Shown: positions 7,157-14,768 of the stretch, one piece after another | How positions within the stretch are numbered: the stretch's first letter is position 1 | How the letters are laid out: the number at the start of each line of letters is the position of its first letter | NCBI RefSeq assembly: GCF_008123515.1 | Contig: NZ_VSSR01000045.1 | Coordinates: 61,439 to 125,438, forward strand | Reading direction: 5' to 3' | From: Bradyrhizobium cytisi | Lineage (GTDB): Bacteria; Pseudomonadota; Alphaproteobacteria; Rhizobiales; Xanthobacteraceae | DNA: 64,000 nucleotides | Program-made: the position numbers and the translations under genes | The notes under the pieces: model-generated | Database searches by the model: none | Seen by the model: the letters and a program-made list of their open reading frames with translations, nothing else | Told to the model about the DNA's origin: nothing

Positions 7157-8458
7157 TCACTTGGCCTTCGCGCCCTGCCTGGCGCCGCCATTGGCTCCCT
7201 TCGGCTGGCTGTCCCGGATCAGGCGATCAATGTGCATGCGGATGTGGGCGGCCTCGGCCGAGGTGTTGGCCAACGCGATGGCGCGGTCGAAGGCGATGCG
7301 GGCTTCGTCGTTGCGCCCGAGCTGCATCAGGAAAGCGCCGCGCACGCCGTAAAAATGAAAGTAGTTGGCAAGTTTTGGCGCCAGCGGCTCGATCAGGTCG
7401 AGCGCGGCCTGCGGCCCGCGCACCTTGGAGACCGCGACCGCGCGGTTGAGCGTCACCACCGGCGAGGGCTGCACCACTTCGAGCGCACCGTAGAGCAGGT
7501 CGATCTGGGTCCAGTCGGTCTCCTCCGGCGTCGCCGCACGCGCATGCAGCGCGGCGATCGCGGCCTGGATCTGGTAGGGCCCGCTGTGGCGATGGCGCAT
7601 CGCCTTGTCGATCAGCGCGAGGCCCTCCGCGATCATGGTGCGGTTCCACAGCGAGCGATCCTGGTCGTCCAGGAGAATGAGCGAGCCGTCCTTGGCGAAG
7701 CGCGCGGCGCTGCGCGCGTGCTGCAACAGGATCAGGGCAGTCAGGCCCATGATCTCGGGCTCGCCCTGGAACAAGCGCAGCAACAACCGCGCCAGCCGGA
7801 TCGCTTCCTCGCACAACGGCTTGCGGATCTCGGCAGTGTCGCCGCTTGCCGAATAGCCCTCGTTGAAGATCAGATAGATCATCGCGGCGACACCGGCGAG
7901 GCGTTCGGAACGCTCGATCGCGCCGGGCGTTTCGAACGGCGTTCCGGCTTCCGCGACTTTCGCCTTGGCGCGGGTGATGCGCTGCTCCATCGCCGCATCC
8001 GAGACCAGGAAGGCGCGCGCGATCTGCTTCACGGTCAGGCCGGAGACGATGCGCAGCGCGAGCGCGATCTGCTGCGTCGCCGGCAATTGCGGATGGCAGC
8101 AGATGAACATCAGCCGCAAGATATCGTCGCGGTAGTGCGAGCCGTCGAGCCGTTCGGCGAGCGCCCCTTCGGCGTCGTCGAGATCCGAGATCGCCTGGTC
8201 GTCCTCGGGCAGCGGCTGCTGCTTGCGGGTACGGCGCACCTCGTCGATCGCGACGTTGCGGCCGACCATGATCAGCCAGGCTGCCGGATCGCGCGGCGGC
8301 CCGTTCTGCGGCCAGGTTTTCAGCGCACGCAGGCAGGCGTTCTGAAACGCCTCCTCGGCCGTATCGAGATCGCGAAAATAGCGCAGCAGCGCACCCACCG
8401 CCTGCGGACGCGCCGAGGTCAGCGCGGTCTCGATCCAGCCGGTATCGGCCTCGCTCAC
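7157..8458 (-). CDS. ECF sigma factor of the ECF42 type with long C-terminal domain
   Basis: This is a 433-residue sigma factor. Region 2 is at about residues 15-80 (ALLRYFRDLDTAEEAFQNAC, WLIMVGRNVAIDEVRR) and region 4 at about 115-170 (ALRIVSGLTVKQIARAFLVS). Some 250 further residues follow, carrying the DUF6596/TPR-like domain (NEGYSASGDTAEIRKPLCEEAI, ALIDKAMRHRHSGPYQIQAA). This C-terminal extension and linkage to a DGPF gene are the hallmarks of group ECF42, which lacks a cognate anti-sigma factor; none is seen here. The GTG start at 8458 overlaps the DGPF stop by 4 bp, so the two are translationally coupled. The operon promoter at 8854-8882 has the ECF42 pattern, suggesting autoregulation. 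Confidence 0.93.
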   Translation of the reverse strand: MSEADTGWIETALTSARPQAVGALLRYFRDLDTAEEAFQNACLRALKTWPQNGPPRDPAAWLIMVGRNVAIDEVRRTRKQQPLPEDDQAISDLDDAEGALAERLDGSHYRDDILRLMFICCHPQLPATQQIALALRIVSGLTVKQIARAFLVSDAAMEQRITRAKAKVAEAGTPFETPGAIERSERLAGVAAMIYLIFNEGYSASGDTAEIRKPLCEEAIRLARLLLRLFQGEPEIMGLTALILLQHARSAARFAKDGSLILLDDQDRSLWNRTMIAEGLALIDKAMRHRHSGPYQIQAAIAALHARAATPEETDWTQIDLLYGALEVVQPSPVVTLNRAVAVSKVRGPQAALDLIEPLAPKLANYFHFYGVRGAFLMQLGRNDEARIAFDRAIALANTSAEAAHIRMHIDRLIRDSQPKGANGGARQGAKAK

Positions 8459-8823
8459 GCCGAAATTCCTCCGGGCCGGAATACGCCGACGGGCCGCACC
8501 TCATAGGCGCCGCCGGGATTGGCCGCGCCGAGGTCGCGCGCGACGTCGAGCGCCTCGTCGAGGTTCTTGCAGTCGACGATGTAGAAGCCGAGCAATTGCT
8601 CCTTGGTCTCTGCATAGGGGCCGTCGAGCACCAGCGGCGGGTCTTCCTTGCGCAAGGTCGCCGCCGCCGTGGTCGGCAGCAGCCGGGCGACGGGCCCGAG
8701 CCGGCCCTGCTGCGTGAGCTTATCCTGCACCACGGCGAGCTTCTTCATCACGGCCTCGTCCTGGTCCTTGCTCCAGGAGCCAACGAAGTCCTCGTCGTGA
8801 TAGCAAAGGATCGCATAAAGCAT
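8455..8823 (-). CDS. DGPF/YciI family protein coupled to the ECF42 sigma factor
   Basis: This is a 122-residue DGPF-type protein (MLYAILCYHDEDFVGSWSK at the start, VLDGPYAETKEQLLGFYIVD in the middle, with DGPY in place of DGPF). The ATG at 8823 is preferred over the GTG at 8832 because AGGGAAGG lies eight bases before it. Its stop overlaps the start of the sigma-factor gene. In ECF42 systems such proteins are both partners in the locus and the main targets of the sigma factor; their chemical role is not known. Confidence 0.9.
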   Translation of the reverse strand: MLYAILCYHDEDFVGSWSKDQDEAVMKKLAVVQDKLTQQGRLGPVARLLPTTAAATLRKEDPPLVLDGPYAETKEQLLGFYIVDCKNLDEALDVARDLGAANPGGAYEVRPVGVFRPGGISA

Positions 8824-8853
8824 GGGCAGCACCTTCCCTGAACGCTTGTTTTA

Positions 8854-8882
8854 AAGACGATCCACTATGCCCCGCCCCGACA
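8854..8882 (-). promoter_or_regulatory. Predicted ECF42 promoter of the DGPF-sigma operon
   Basis: On the minus strand: TGTCGG, 17-base spacer, CGTCTT, about 31 bp from the ATG at 8823. It has the same hexamers and spacing as the promoters at 2992-3020 (one base different) and 7080-7108. Confidence 0.75.
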
Positions 8883-8967
8883 GGGCTGCGGAAAAAATTT
8901 GCGAGAAAAATCCGGCAGATCGTGCCAAGGAGAGCCTTCAAAAGCGGAACCTTATGAGGCACTTCGA

Positions 8968-9933
8968 ATGACCCTGGGCATACTGGCCGTCCTGATCAAC
9001 AGCACGCAGCAGAACTGGCTGCCGGAGCGCTGGAAGGCCCGATTCGACGCGGTCTGCGGCGGCCGCCGCGTGGTGCTGCTGCCGGATGCCGGGCTCGATC
9101 CCGCCGAGATACACTATGCCGCGGTGTGGAAGCCGGTACCGGGCGACCTCGGCTCTTTCCCCAATCTGCGGGCGATCTTCAATCTCGGCGCCGGTGTCGA
9201 TGCGCTGATGGCGGACAAGAGCCTGCCCAACGTGCCGCTGGTGCGTGTCGCCGTGCCCGACCTCACCAACCGCATGACCGAATATGTCGTGCTGCACGTG
9301 CTGATGCACCACCGCCAGGAGCTCTACCTGCGGGACTCGCAGCGCGCGAAACGCTGGGAGCCGAAATATCAGTGGCCGGCGAGCGCGGTCACGGTCGGCG
9401 TCATGGGCCTCGGCACGCTCGGCGCAGACGCGGCCGATGTGCTGCGGCAGCTCGGCTTTCGCGTCGCCGGCTGGAGCCGCAGCCCGCGCTCGATCGAGGG
9501 CGTCGAGTGCTTCCACGGCACGGCCGGAATGGATGCGTTCCTGCGCAAGACCGACATCCTGGTGTCGCTATTGCCGCTGACGCCTGACACAAACGGCATC
9601 CTCAACCGTGACGTCTTCACAAAGCTCAACCGTGCGAGCCCGCTCGGCGCGCCGGTGCTCATCAATGCCGGCCGCGGCGGCTTGCAGAACGAAGCCGACA
9701 TCCTCGCCTGCCTCGACGACGGCACGTTGGGTGCGGCCTCGCTCGATGTCTTCGTCCAGGAGCCGCAGCCGAACGACAGCCGGTTCTGGACCCATCCCAA
9801 GGTCATGCTAACCCCGCACAACGCCGCCGACACCGACGCGGATGCGATCTCGGCCTATGTCGCCGAGCAGATCGCAAGGTTCGAGGCGGGTGGCGCGCTG
9901 GAGAATGTCGTGGATCTGGGGCGGGGGTATTAG
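8968..9933 (+). CDS. D-2-hydroxyacid dehydrogenase (GhrA-like glyoxylate/hydroxypyruvate reductase)
   Basis: This is a 321-residue member of the D-isomer 2-hydroxyacid dehydrogenase family, which reduces 2-oxo acids such as glyoxylate or hydroxypyruvate with NAD(P)H. The Rossmann loop GVMGLGTLGADAADVL is near residue 147. The substrate Arg lies in INAGRGG, the Glu in VFVQEPQP and the catalytic His in TPHNAADT. The short form and the NLGAGVDAL motif match the GhrA branch. The ATG at 8968 lies downstream of a GAGG; the longer open frame to 8899 runs to within 20 bp of the divergent sigma-operon promoter and was not used. It appears monocistronic. Confidence 0.88.
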   Translation: MTLGILAVLINSTQQNWLPERWKARFDAVCGGRRVVLLPDAGLDPAEIHYAAVWKPVPGDLGSFPNLRAIFNLGAGVDALMADKSLPNVPLVRVAVPDLTNRMTEYVVLHVLMHHRQELYLRDSQRAKRWEPKYQWPASAVTVGVMGLGTLGADAADVLRQLGFRVAGWSRSPRSIEGVECFHGTAGMDAFLRKTDILVSLLPLTPDTNGILNRDVFTKLNRASPLGAPVLINAGRGGLQNEADILACLDDGTLGAASLDVFVQEPQPNDSRFWTHPKVMLTPHNAADTDADAISAYVAEQIARFEAGGALENVVDLGRGY

Positions 9934-10042
9934 GGCTCCTCAGCGTCTCTACCTCACACTACCCCGTTCTCCACCTCGTTCACGCTCTCTTAGCGAGAAG
10001 TTGATAGGCATTGTTAATCAACGCTCAACGAACGAGTCGGAC

Positions 10043-12010
10043 ATGCGCGCGAGCCTCGGCCTCAGGATGCGGATTACGGTTGCGCTGGCGCTGACGGCGG
10101 CGGCGACCGCGCTGATTGCCGTACTCGGGGCCATGTGGATCATCGCGGGCATCATCGACCGCGCCGACCAGCGCGAGCTGCGCAGCCATTATGATGCGCT
10201 GCTGTCGCGGATCGCGGAAGAGTCCCATCGCGCCGCCGCCATGAGCGCCGTCGTGGCCGCGATGCCGGCGACGCAGGAGGCGATGGCCAAGCAGGATCGC
10301 GAGGCGCTGGTGCGCTTGTTCGGGCCGGTGTTTGCCGCCACCAAGTCGGAATACGGCGTCGAGCAGTTCCAGTTCCATACGCCGCCTGCGACCTCCTTCC
10401 TGCGCGTGCACCAGCCGGCGAAGTTCGGCGACGACCTCTCGAGCTTCCGCAAGACGGTTGTCGACGCCAATCAGGAGCACAAGGTCGTGATCGGCCTCGA
10501 AGGCGGCGTCGCCGGGCTCGGCATCCGCGGCGTAGTACCGATTGCACAAGCCAGCAAACATCTCGGCTCGGTGGAATTCGGCCTGAGCTTCGGCCAGTCC
10601 TTCCTCGACGATTTCAAGCTCAACCGCCATGTCGACATCACCTTCCATCTCGCCGATGGCGCGGGCTTCAAGCTGTTCGGCGGCACGCTGAAGGGCAAGA
10701 GCTTCTTCGACGCGGCAGATTATGGCCGCGCCGCCGGCGGCGGCTTCACCGTGAAGCAGGGTAAGCTCGACGCGACGCCGATCGCCGCGCTGCTCGGGCC
10801 GATCAAGGACTTCTCCGGAAAACCGCTCGGCGCCGTCGAGCTGGTGATGGACAACGCCGATTACGTGGCCTCCGCCGACCGTGCGTGGATGCTCGCAATC
10901 GCCATCGCCGCGCTCGGGCTCGTGCTGGCTGCGATCGTCGGCTATCTCATCGCCCGCGGCATCTCGCGGCCGATCCTCTCCATCACCAGCGTGATGCGCG
11001 AGCTCGCCGACGGCCGGCTCGACGTCGCGGTCCCCGAAAGCAAGGCGAACGACGAGGTCGGCGCGATGGTGAAGGCGGTCGCGGTATTCCGTGACAACGC
11101 CGTCAATTTCAGCAAGCTCCAGGCCGATCAGCTCGAGGCCAAGGCGCAGTCCGAGGCCGAGAAGCGGCGCGCCTTTGCAGCGCTCGCCAACAATTTCGAG
11201 GCCAGCATCCGCGACGTCGTCACCACGGTGTCCTCGGCCGCGGTCGAGATGGAGCACACCGCGCGCTCGATGTCCGATATCGTCGAGCAGTCGCGCAATC
11301 GGACCCGTGCGGTGTCGTCGGCCTCGGCGCTCGCCTCGGAGAACGTGCAGACGGTGGCGGCCGCAGCGGAAGAGCTGTCCTCGTCGATGACCGAGATCAG
11401 CCGCCGCCTTGCCCATGCGACCGAAGTGGTGGGCAAGGCCGCCAGCGACGGCCGGCAGTCCAACGAACGGGTGCAGAGCCTGGCAGAGGCCGCGCAAAAA
11501 ATCGGTGACGTCGTCTCCTTCATCAATGGCATCGCCGGGCAGACCAATCTGCTGGCGCTGAATGCGACGATCGAGGCCGCGCGCGCGGGCGAAGCCGGTC
11601 GCGGCTTTGCGGTGGTCGCCTCCGAGGTCAAGGCGCTCGCGACCCAGACCGCGAAGGCGACGGAAGAGATCGGCGCGCAGGTGACGGCCGTTCAGGGCGA
11701 AACCACCGGCGCCGTCGAGGGCATCCAGTCGATCTGCGCGACGATCCAGCAAGTCGACGAAATCTCCGCCGCGATCGCGGCAGCCGTCGGCCAGCAAGGT
11801 ACGGCGACGCAGGAGATCGCGCAGAACGTCCAGCAGGCCGCCGCGCGCACCGGCGAGGTCTCGCAGAACATCGCCGGCGTCACCGACGGCATCGCCGCCA
11901 CGGGCACGGCCGCGGAAGAGGTACTGGTCTCGGCGATCGAGCTGTCAAAGCAGTCGCAGCGCCTGCGCGACGAGGTGGATCGTTTCCTCGCACAGATCCG
12001 GGCAGCGTAA
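10043..12010 (+). CDS. Methyl-accepting chemotaxis protein
   Basis: This is a 655-residue transmembrane chemoreceptor. TM1 is at about residues 10-35. A periplasmic double-Cache-like sensor domain spans about 40-275, TM2 about 280-302 (AWMLAIAIAALGLVLAAIVG). A HAMP domain follows at about 305-355, and a cytoplasmic signalling helix pair fills the rest. The conserved tip GQTNLLALNATIEAARAGEA is near residue 500. I see no CheR-binding pentapeptide at the C-terminus. The start at 10043 is the first Met that gives a sensible TM1; the upstream open frame is non-coding in character. No che genes are adjacent. The ligand is unknown; Cache domains usually bind small carboxylates, amino acids or amines. 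Confidence 0.92.
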   Translation: MRASLGLRMRITVALALTAAATALIAVLGAMWIIAGIIDRADQRELRSHYDALLSRIAEESHRAAAMSAVVAAMPATQEAMAKQDREALVRLFGPVFAATKSEYGVEQFQFHTPPATSFLRVHQPAKFGDDLSSFRKTVVDANQEHKVVIGLEGGVAGLGIRGVVPIAQASKHLGSVEFGLSFGQSFLDDFKLNRHVDITFHLADGAGFKLFGGTLKGKSFFDAADYGRAAGGGFTVKQGKLDATPIAALLGPIKDFSGKPLGAVELVMDNADYVASADRAWMLAIAIAALGLVLAAIVGYLIARGISRPILSITSVMRELADGRLDVAVPESKANDEVGAMVKAVAVFRDNAVNFSKLQADQLEAKAQSEAEKRRAFAALANNFEASIRDVVTTVSSAAVEMEHTARSMSDIVEQSRNRTRAVSSASALASENVQTVAAAAEELSSSMTEISRRLAHATEVVGKAASDGRQSNERVQSLAEAAQKIGDVVSFINGIAGQTNLLALNATIEAARAGEAGRGFAVVASEVKALATQTAKATEEIGAQVTAVQGETTGAVEGIQSICATIQQVDEISAAIAAAVGQQGTATQEIAQNVQQAAARTGEVSQNIAGVTDGIAATGTAAEEVLVSAIELSKQSQRLRDEVDRFLAQIRAA

Positions 12011-12015
12011 CGGGG

Positions 12016-12684
12016 CTAAGGCTTAAGCTTGGCTCCCACCATCACATCAATTGCGCCATTCACAATGGCCTCCAGCTCCTTGCGCGAGACGCGCGCGCGG
12101 GAGCGGATAGCAATCGAGTGCACAGTTGCGGATGCAAGCTGCGCCAGCACGACCGGATCGGCACTCTCCGGCAGCTCGCCCTTCTCCCTGGCGCGGCGAA
12201 AGCAATTCGCAAAAGCCTTGTCGAGATCGGTCAGCCCCTCCAGCACCATGGCGCGGATCTCGGGATCGCCGACCGCTTCGGAGGCCGCCGTCACCACGGT
12301 AAAGCAGCCGCGAGGACCGGTTTCGCCGGAGAGATAGATGTTCAGCGCGCATGCGAAGATGCCCTCCAGGCGCTGACGCACCGGCATCTCCTCGCGAAAG
12401 ATCTCGGCCATCGAGGCGCGCGCGTCGTCGCGGTAGCGCTGGTAGCTCTTGATGTAGAGCTCGCGCTTGTCGCCGAAGGCGCCATAGAGGCTCGGCCGGT
12501 TCATGCCAGTGGCTTCGCTGAGATCGTCGAGCGACGTCGCGGCAAAACCCTGCCTGCGAAACAGGTCGAGCGCCTTGCCGAGCGCGACGTCGGGCTCATA
12601 GCCGCGCGGCCGTCCGCGGCGCTTTGGCTCGCCGCGGCGCTCGGGCGCAGTGGCAGCAGCTGGCGGCTTCGATTTTTGTACCAT
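12016..12684 (-). CDS. TetR/AcrR family transcriptional regulator
   Basis: This is a 222-residue TetR repressor. Residues about 25-75 form the DNA-binding domain (ALDLFRRQGFAATSLDDLSE, GMNRPSLYGAFGDKRELY), and the rest is an AefR/YxaF-like ligand domain (LSGETGPRGCFTVVTAASEA). The ATG at 12684 is the likely start. One arm of a perfect 14-bp inverted repeat covers its first codons, and the other arm lies in front of the divergent GST gene, so the protein probably represses both itself and the GST. A minus-strand promoter TTGATT-N16-TATTAT overlaps the distal arm. Confidence 0.88.
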   Translation of the reverse strand: MVQKSKPPAAATAPERRGEPKRRGRPRGYEPDVALGKALDLFRRQGFAATSLDDLSEATGMNRPSLYGAFGDKRELYIKSYQRYRDDARASMAEIFREEMPVRQRLEGIFACALNIYLSGETGPRGCFTVVTAASEAVGDPEIRAMVLEGLTDLDKAFANCFRRAREKGELPESADPVVLAQLASATVHSIAIRSRARVSRKELEAIVNGAIDVMVGAKLKP

Positions 12685-12736
12685 GTCGCAATTAATCCTT
12701 GACCGCACCCATAATATGCAAGATGGTACAAAAATC
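12671..12736. promoter_or_regulatory. Paired operator of the tetR-gst divergent region
   Basis: GATTTTTGTACCAT at 12671-12684 is matched perfectly by its inverse at 12723-12736, 38 bp apart. Each arm contains a near-palindrome around GTAC. One arm covers the tetR start codon. The other overlaps the predicted -35/-10 of tetR (TTGATT-N16-TATTAT, minus strand). Centre-to-centre spacing is 52 bp, close to five helical turns, which would suit two dimers on one face or a loop. Confidence 0.65.
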
Positions 12737-12790
12737 AATCTGGCCAGGTTGAGCGACACTCACAAAGAGAATTGCCCAAGGAGGCCCACG

Positions 12791-13435
12791 ATGGATCTTT
12801 ATTTCTCCCCGCTCGCCTGCTCCATGGCGACGCGCGTCGCGCTCTATGAAGCCGGCGCCGAGGCGAATTATCTCGAGGTCGATCCGCCGACCAAGAAGGT
12901 GCTCAACGACGGCTCCGACTTTCGCACCGTCAATCCGATCGGCCTGGTGCCGACGCTGCGCACCGACGAGGGCGTGGTGCTGACCGAGAACGCCGCGATC
13001 CTGCAATATGTCGCTGACCGATTTCCGCAGTCCGGCCTCGGCGCGGCGGCGGGCATCGATCGGACGCGCTTACATCAATGGCTCTGCTTCATCGGCACCG
13101 AGCTGCACAAGGGCCTGTTCATCCCCGTGCTCGACCGCAAGGCGCCGCAGGAGGTCAAGGCCTATGTGCTGGAGAAAAACCTGTCGCGGCTCGACTATCT
13201 CGATAACTACCTGAAGGGCCGCGACTACCTGCTCGACCATTTCAGCGTTGCCGACGCCTATCTCGTCACGGTCATCAACTGGACCATGGCGACGCCGCCG
13301 ATCGAGCTCGCCAAATGGCCGAACGTGAGGGCCTATTACGAGCGGCTACGGACGCGGCCCTCGATCGCGAAAGCGATCGCGGAGGAGTTCGAGCTGTACA
13401 AGGTCGAGCAGGCGCGGAAGAAGGCGGCGGCGTAG
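12791..13435 (+). CDS. Glutathione S-transferase family protein
   Basis: This is a 214-residue cytosolic GST. Residues 1-78 form the thioredoxin-like glutathione site (MDLYFSPLACSMATRVALYE, the cis-Pro motif GLVPTLR, TENAAILQYVADRFP). The helical C-terminal domain includes FSVADAYLVTVINW, the usual N-capping motif region. A strong AAGGAGG precedes the ATG. The gene is divergent from a TetR regulator and shares an operator region with it, which suggests induction by an electrophile or drug-like compound. The closest bacterial types are the beta-class GSTs, although the Cys of that class is displaced to position 10. Confidence 0.9.
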   Translation: MDLYFSPLACSMATRVALYEAGAEANYLEVDPPTKKVLNDGSDFRTVNPIGLVPTLRTDEGVVLTENAAILQYVADRFPQSGLGAAAGIDRTRLHQWLCFIGTELHKGLFIPVLDRKAPQEVKAYVLEKNLSRLDYLDNYLKGRDYLLDHFSVADAYLVTVINWTMATPPIELAKWPNVRAYYERLRTRPSIAKAIAEEFELYKVEQARKKAAA

Positions 13436-13521
13436 CGACATTCGGACTCCGTCCCGGCCACCCCGGCCGGGGCGGCGACGGAAACATCGCGTCTGCTCTG
13501 GACCGCGCCTGGCGCCCGCAG

Positions 13522-14289
13522 CTACCTCGGCGCTTGCAGTATGACCCCATAGCGGCCGTATATTCGATCGATCGTTCCGTCGTTTCGCAAATGTTCAAGC
13601 GCTCCGTCGATGGCTTCGCGCAACGCATCATCCGGACGGACCATGCCGACGGCGACATTCCAGTTGAGATCAGCCACGCTCTCGTCGCGATCCAGGATGC
13701 GGAGTGCCTTGTCCGGATGCGTCAGATTGAAATAGCTCGCCGCCGTGGGCGTGACCGCGGCAGCGTCGATCTCATGGTTCGACACGGCGTCGAGGCTGTC
13801 GCTCTCGAAGCCGAAGGTCGATGTGGGCACGTGCCGCTGACCGATGATCATGGCTGCGACGGATCCGACCTGCACCCCCACCTTGGTATGCTGGTTGAGG
13901 CCCTGGAACGAGGCGAGCGTGCTGGATGACGGCACGGCGAGTGCGACGCCCGTCCGATAATAGGGCTTGGAGATCCTCAAGCGGGTTTCGCCTTGCGCTT
14001 CACGGTCGGCGATAACGTCCAGAACAATGTCGCAGCCGGCGCTACGCATTTGGTACTGCGTGATGATCCAGTCGAGCCGCAGCGAGACACCGAGTTCGCG
14101 TGCCAGCGCCTGGCCCAACTCGACCTGAAAGCCGGGCGGATCGCCGGCCTTGCGCGCAAAGGGAAGCGAGTTGGGATGCGCGCATAGCCCGATCTCGCCA
14201 CTCGAGCGGATCGCGTCCAGGGTTCGCGCCTGCGCCGGTCCCGATAGAACGATGGCGGCACACACGATGACCGGGACAATTGCCTTCAT
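13522..14289 (-). CDS. Periplasmic substrate-binding protein of PQQ-dehydrogenase loci (XoxJ-like)
   Basis: This is a 255-residue periplasmic binding-protein fold of the SBP_bac_3 type. It has a signal peptide (MKAIVPVIVCAAIVLSGPAQA) and the usual strands (LCAHPNSLPFARKAGDPPGF, VGVQVGSVAAMIIGQRH). No ABC permease or ATPase is nearby. It is the third gene after a PQQ dehydrogenase and a cytochrome c, the position of xoxJ/mxaJ, whose products are thought to assist maturation or activation of the dehydrogenase rather than transport. The assignment rests mainly on this context. The start is supported by GAGG upstream. Confidence 0.8.
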   Translation of the reverse strand: MKAIVPVIVCAAIVLSGPAQARTLDAIRSSGEIGLCAHPNSLPFARKAGDPPGFQVELGQALARELGVSLRLDWIITQYQMRSAGCDIVLDVIADREAQGETRLRISKPYYRTGVALAVPSSSTLASFQGLNQHTKVGVQVGSVAAMIIGQRHVPTSTFGFESDSLDAVSNHEIDAAAVTPTAASYFNLTHPDKALRILDRDESVADLNWNVAVGMVRPDDALREAIDGALEHLRNDGTIDRIYGRYGVILQAPR

Positions 14290-14327
14290 TACGCGTCCTC
14301 ATTTGGATGGATAGGGTTCTCGGCGGC

Positions 14328-14675
14328 TCAGCCCTCGTGCGGCTTGAGTTGCCGGATGTATGTGATGATCTGGTCGATCTGCGCGTCGCTGAAGGTCTCG
14401 CCGAATGCGGGCATCGCACCTGGCTTACCGTTCTTGATGCGGCTGCGAAGATAATCATCGTCGTGGGTCGTATTCATGAGCTGCGGCCCCTTGCCGGCCG
14501 CGCGCCCCCCATCGGAATGACACCAGCCACAGGTCGTTGCAAACAACTGCCCGACGTCGAATGTCTCCCCGTCCGGCGCAGGAGTGGCAGACTGCGCATG
14601 GACCGGCACGGCACATGCCACCGAGACGGCCAGTGCCGCCGGCAGCAACGTCATTTTCCCCAAATTCGATTTCAC
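14328..14675 (-). CDS. c-type cytochrome, probable electron acceptor of the PQQ dehydrogenase
   Basis: This is a protein of about 115 residues with a Sec signal (LLPAALAVSVACAVPVHA) and one haem site CGWCH near residue 49. A Met ligand candidate lies in KPGAMPAFGETFSDAQID, and the end ITYIRQL is typical of class I cytochromes. The family is CccA-like/XoxG-like. The GTG at 14675 opens the frame, but the ATG at 14654 with GGGGAAA before it is also possible. It lies between the dehydrogenase and the binding-protein gene on one strand, so it most likely carries electrons from the reduced PQQ to the respiratory chain. Confidence 0.88.
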   Translation of the reverse strand: MKSNLGKMTLLPAALAVSVACAVPVHAQSATPAPDGETFDVGQLFATTCGWCHSDGGRAAGKGPQLMNTTHDDDYLRSRIKNGKPGAMPAFGETFSDAQIDQIITYIRQLKPHEG

Positions 14676-14768
14676 GGGGTCCCGCTCCGTTTTCGCAAAG
14701 CCGCATCAGGCACTGAAATGCGTCGGGAGCGGGAGTGTCCCCGCTCCCCGACAGGTCTTCCGAGGGAC

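Noticed and set aside
7139..8506. A 455-codon plus-strand frame
   Set aside because: It is antisense to the ECF42 sigma-factor gene, whose domains and coupling are clear.
9842..10042. N-terminal extension of the chemoreceptor
   Set aside because: It overlaps the 3' end of the hydroxyacid dehydrogenase gene and would place polar sequence before TM1 without reason; the ATG at 10043 fits.
10025..11797. A 590-codon minus-strand frame
   Set aside because: It is antisense to the chemoreceptor, rich in Arg, His and Asp as expected of the reverse frame, with no recognisable motif.
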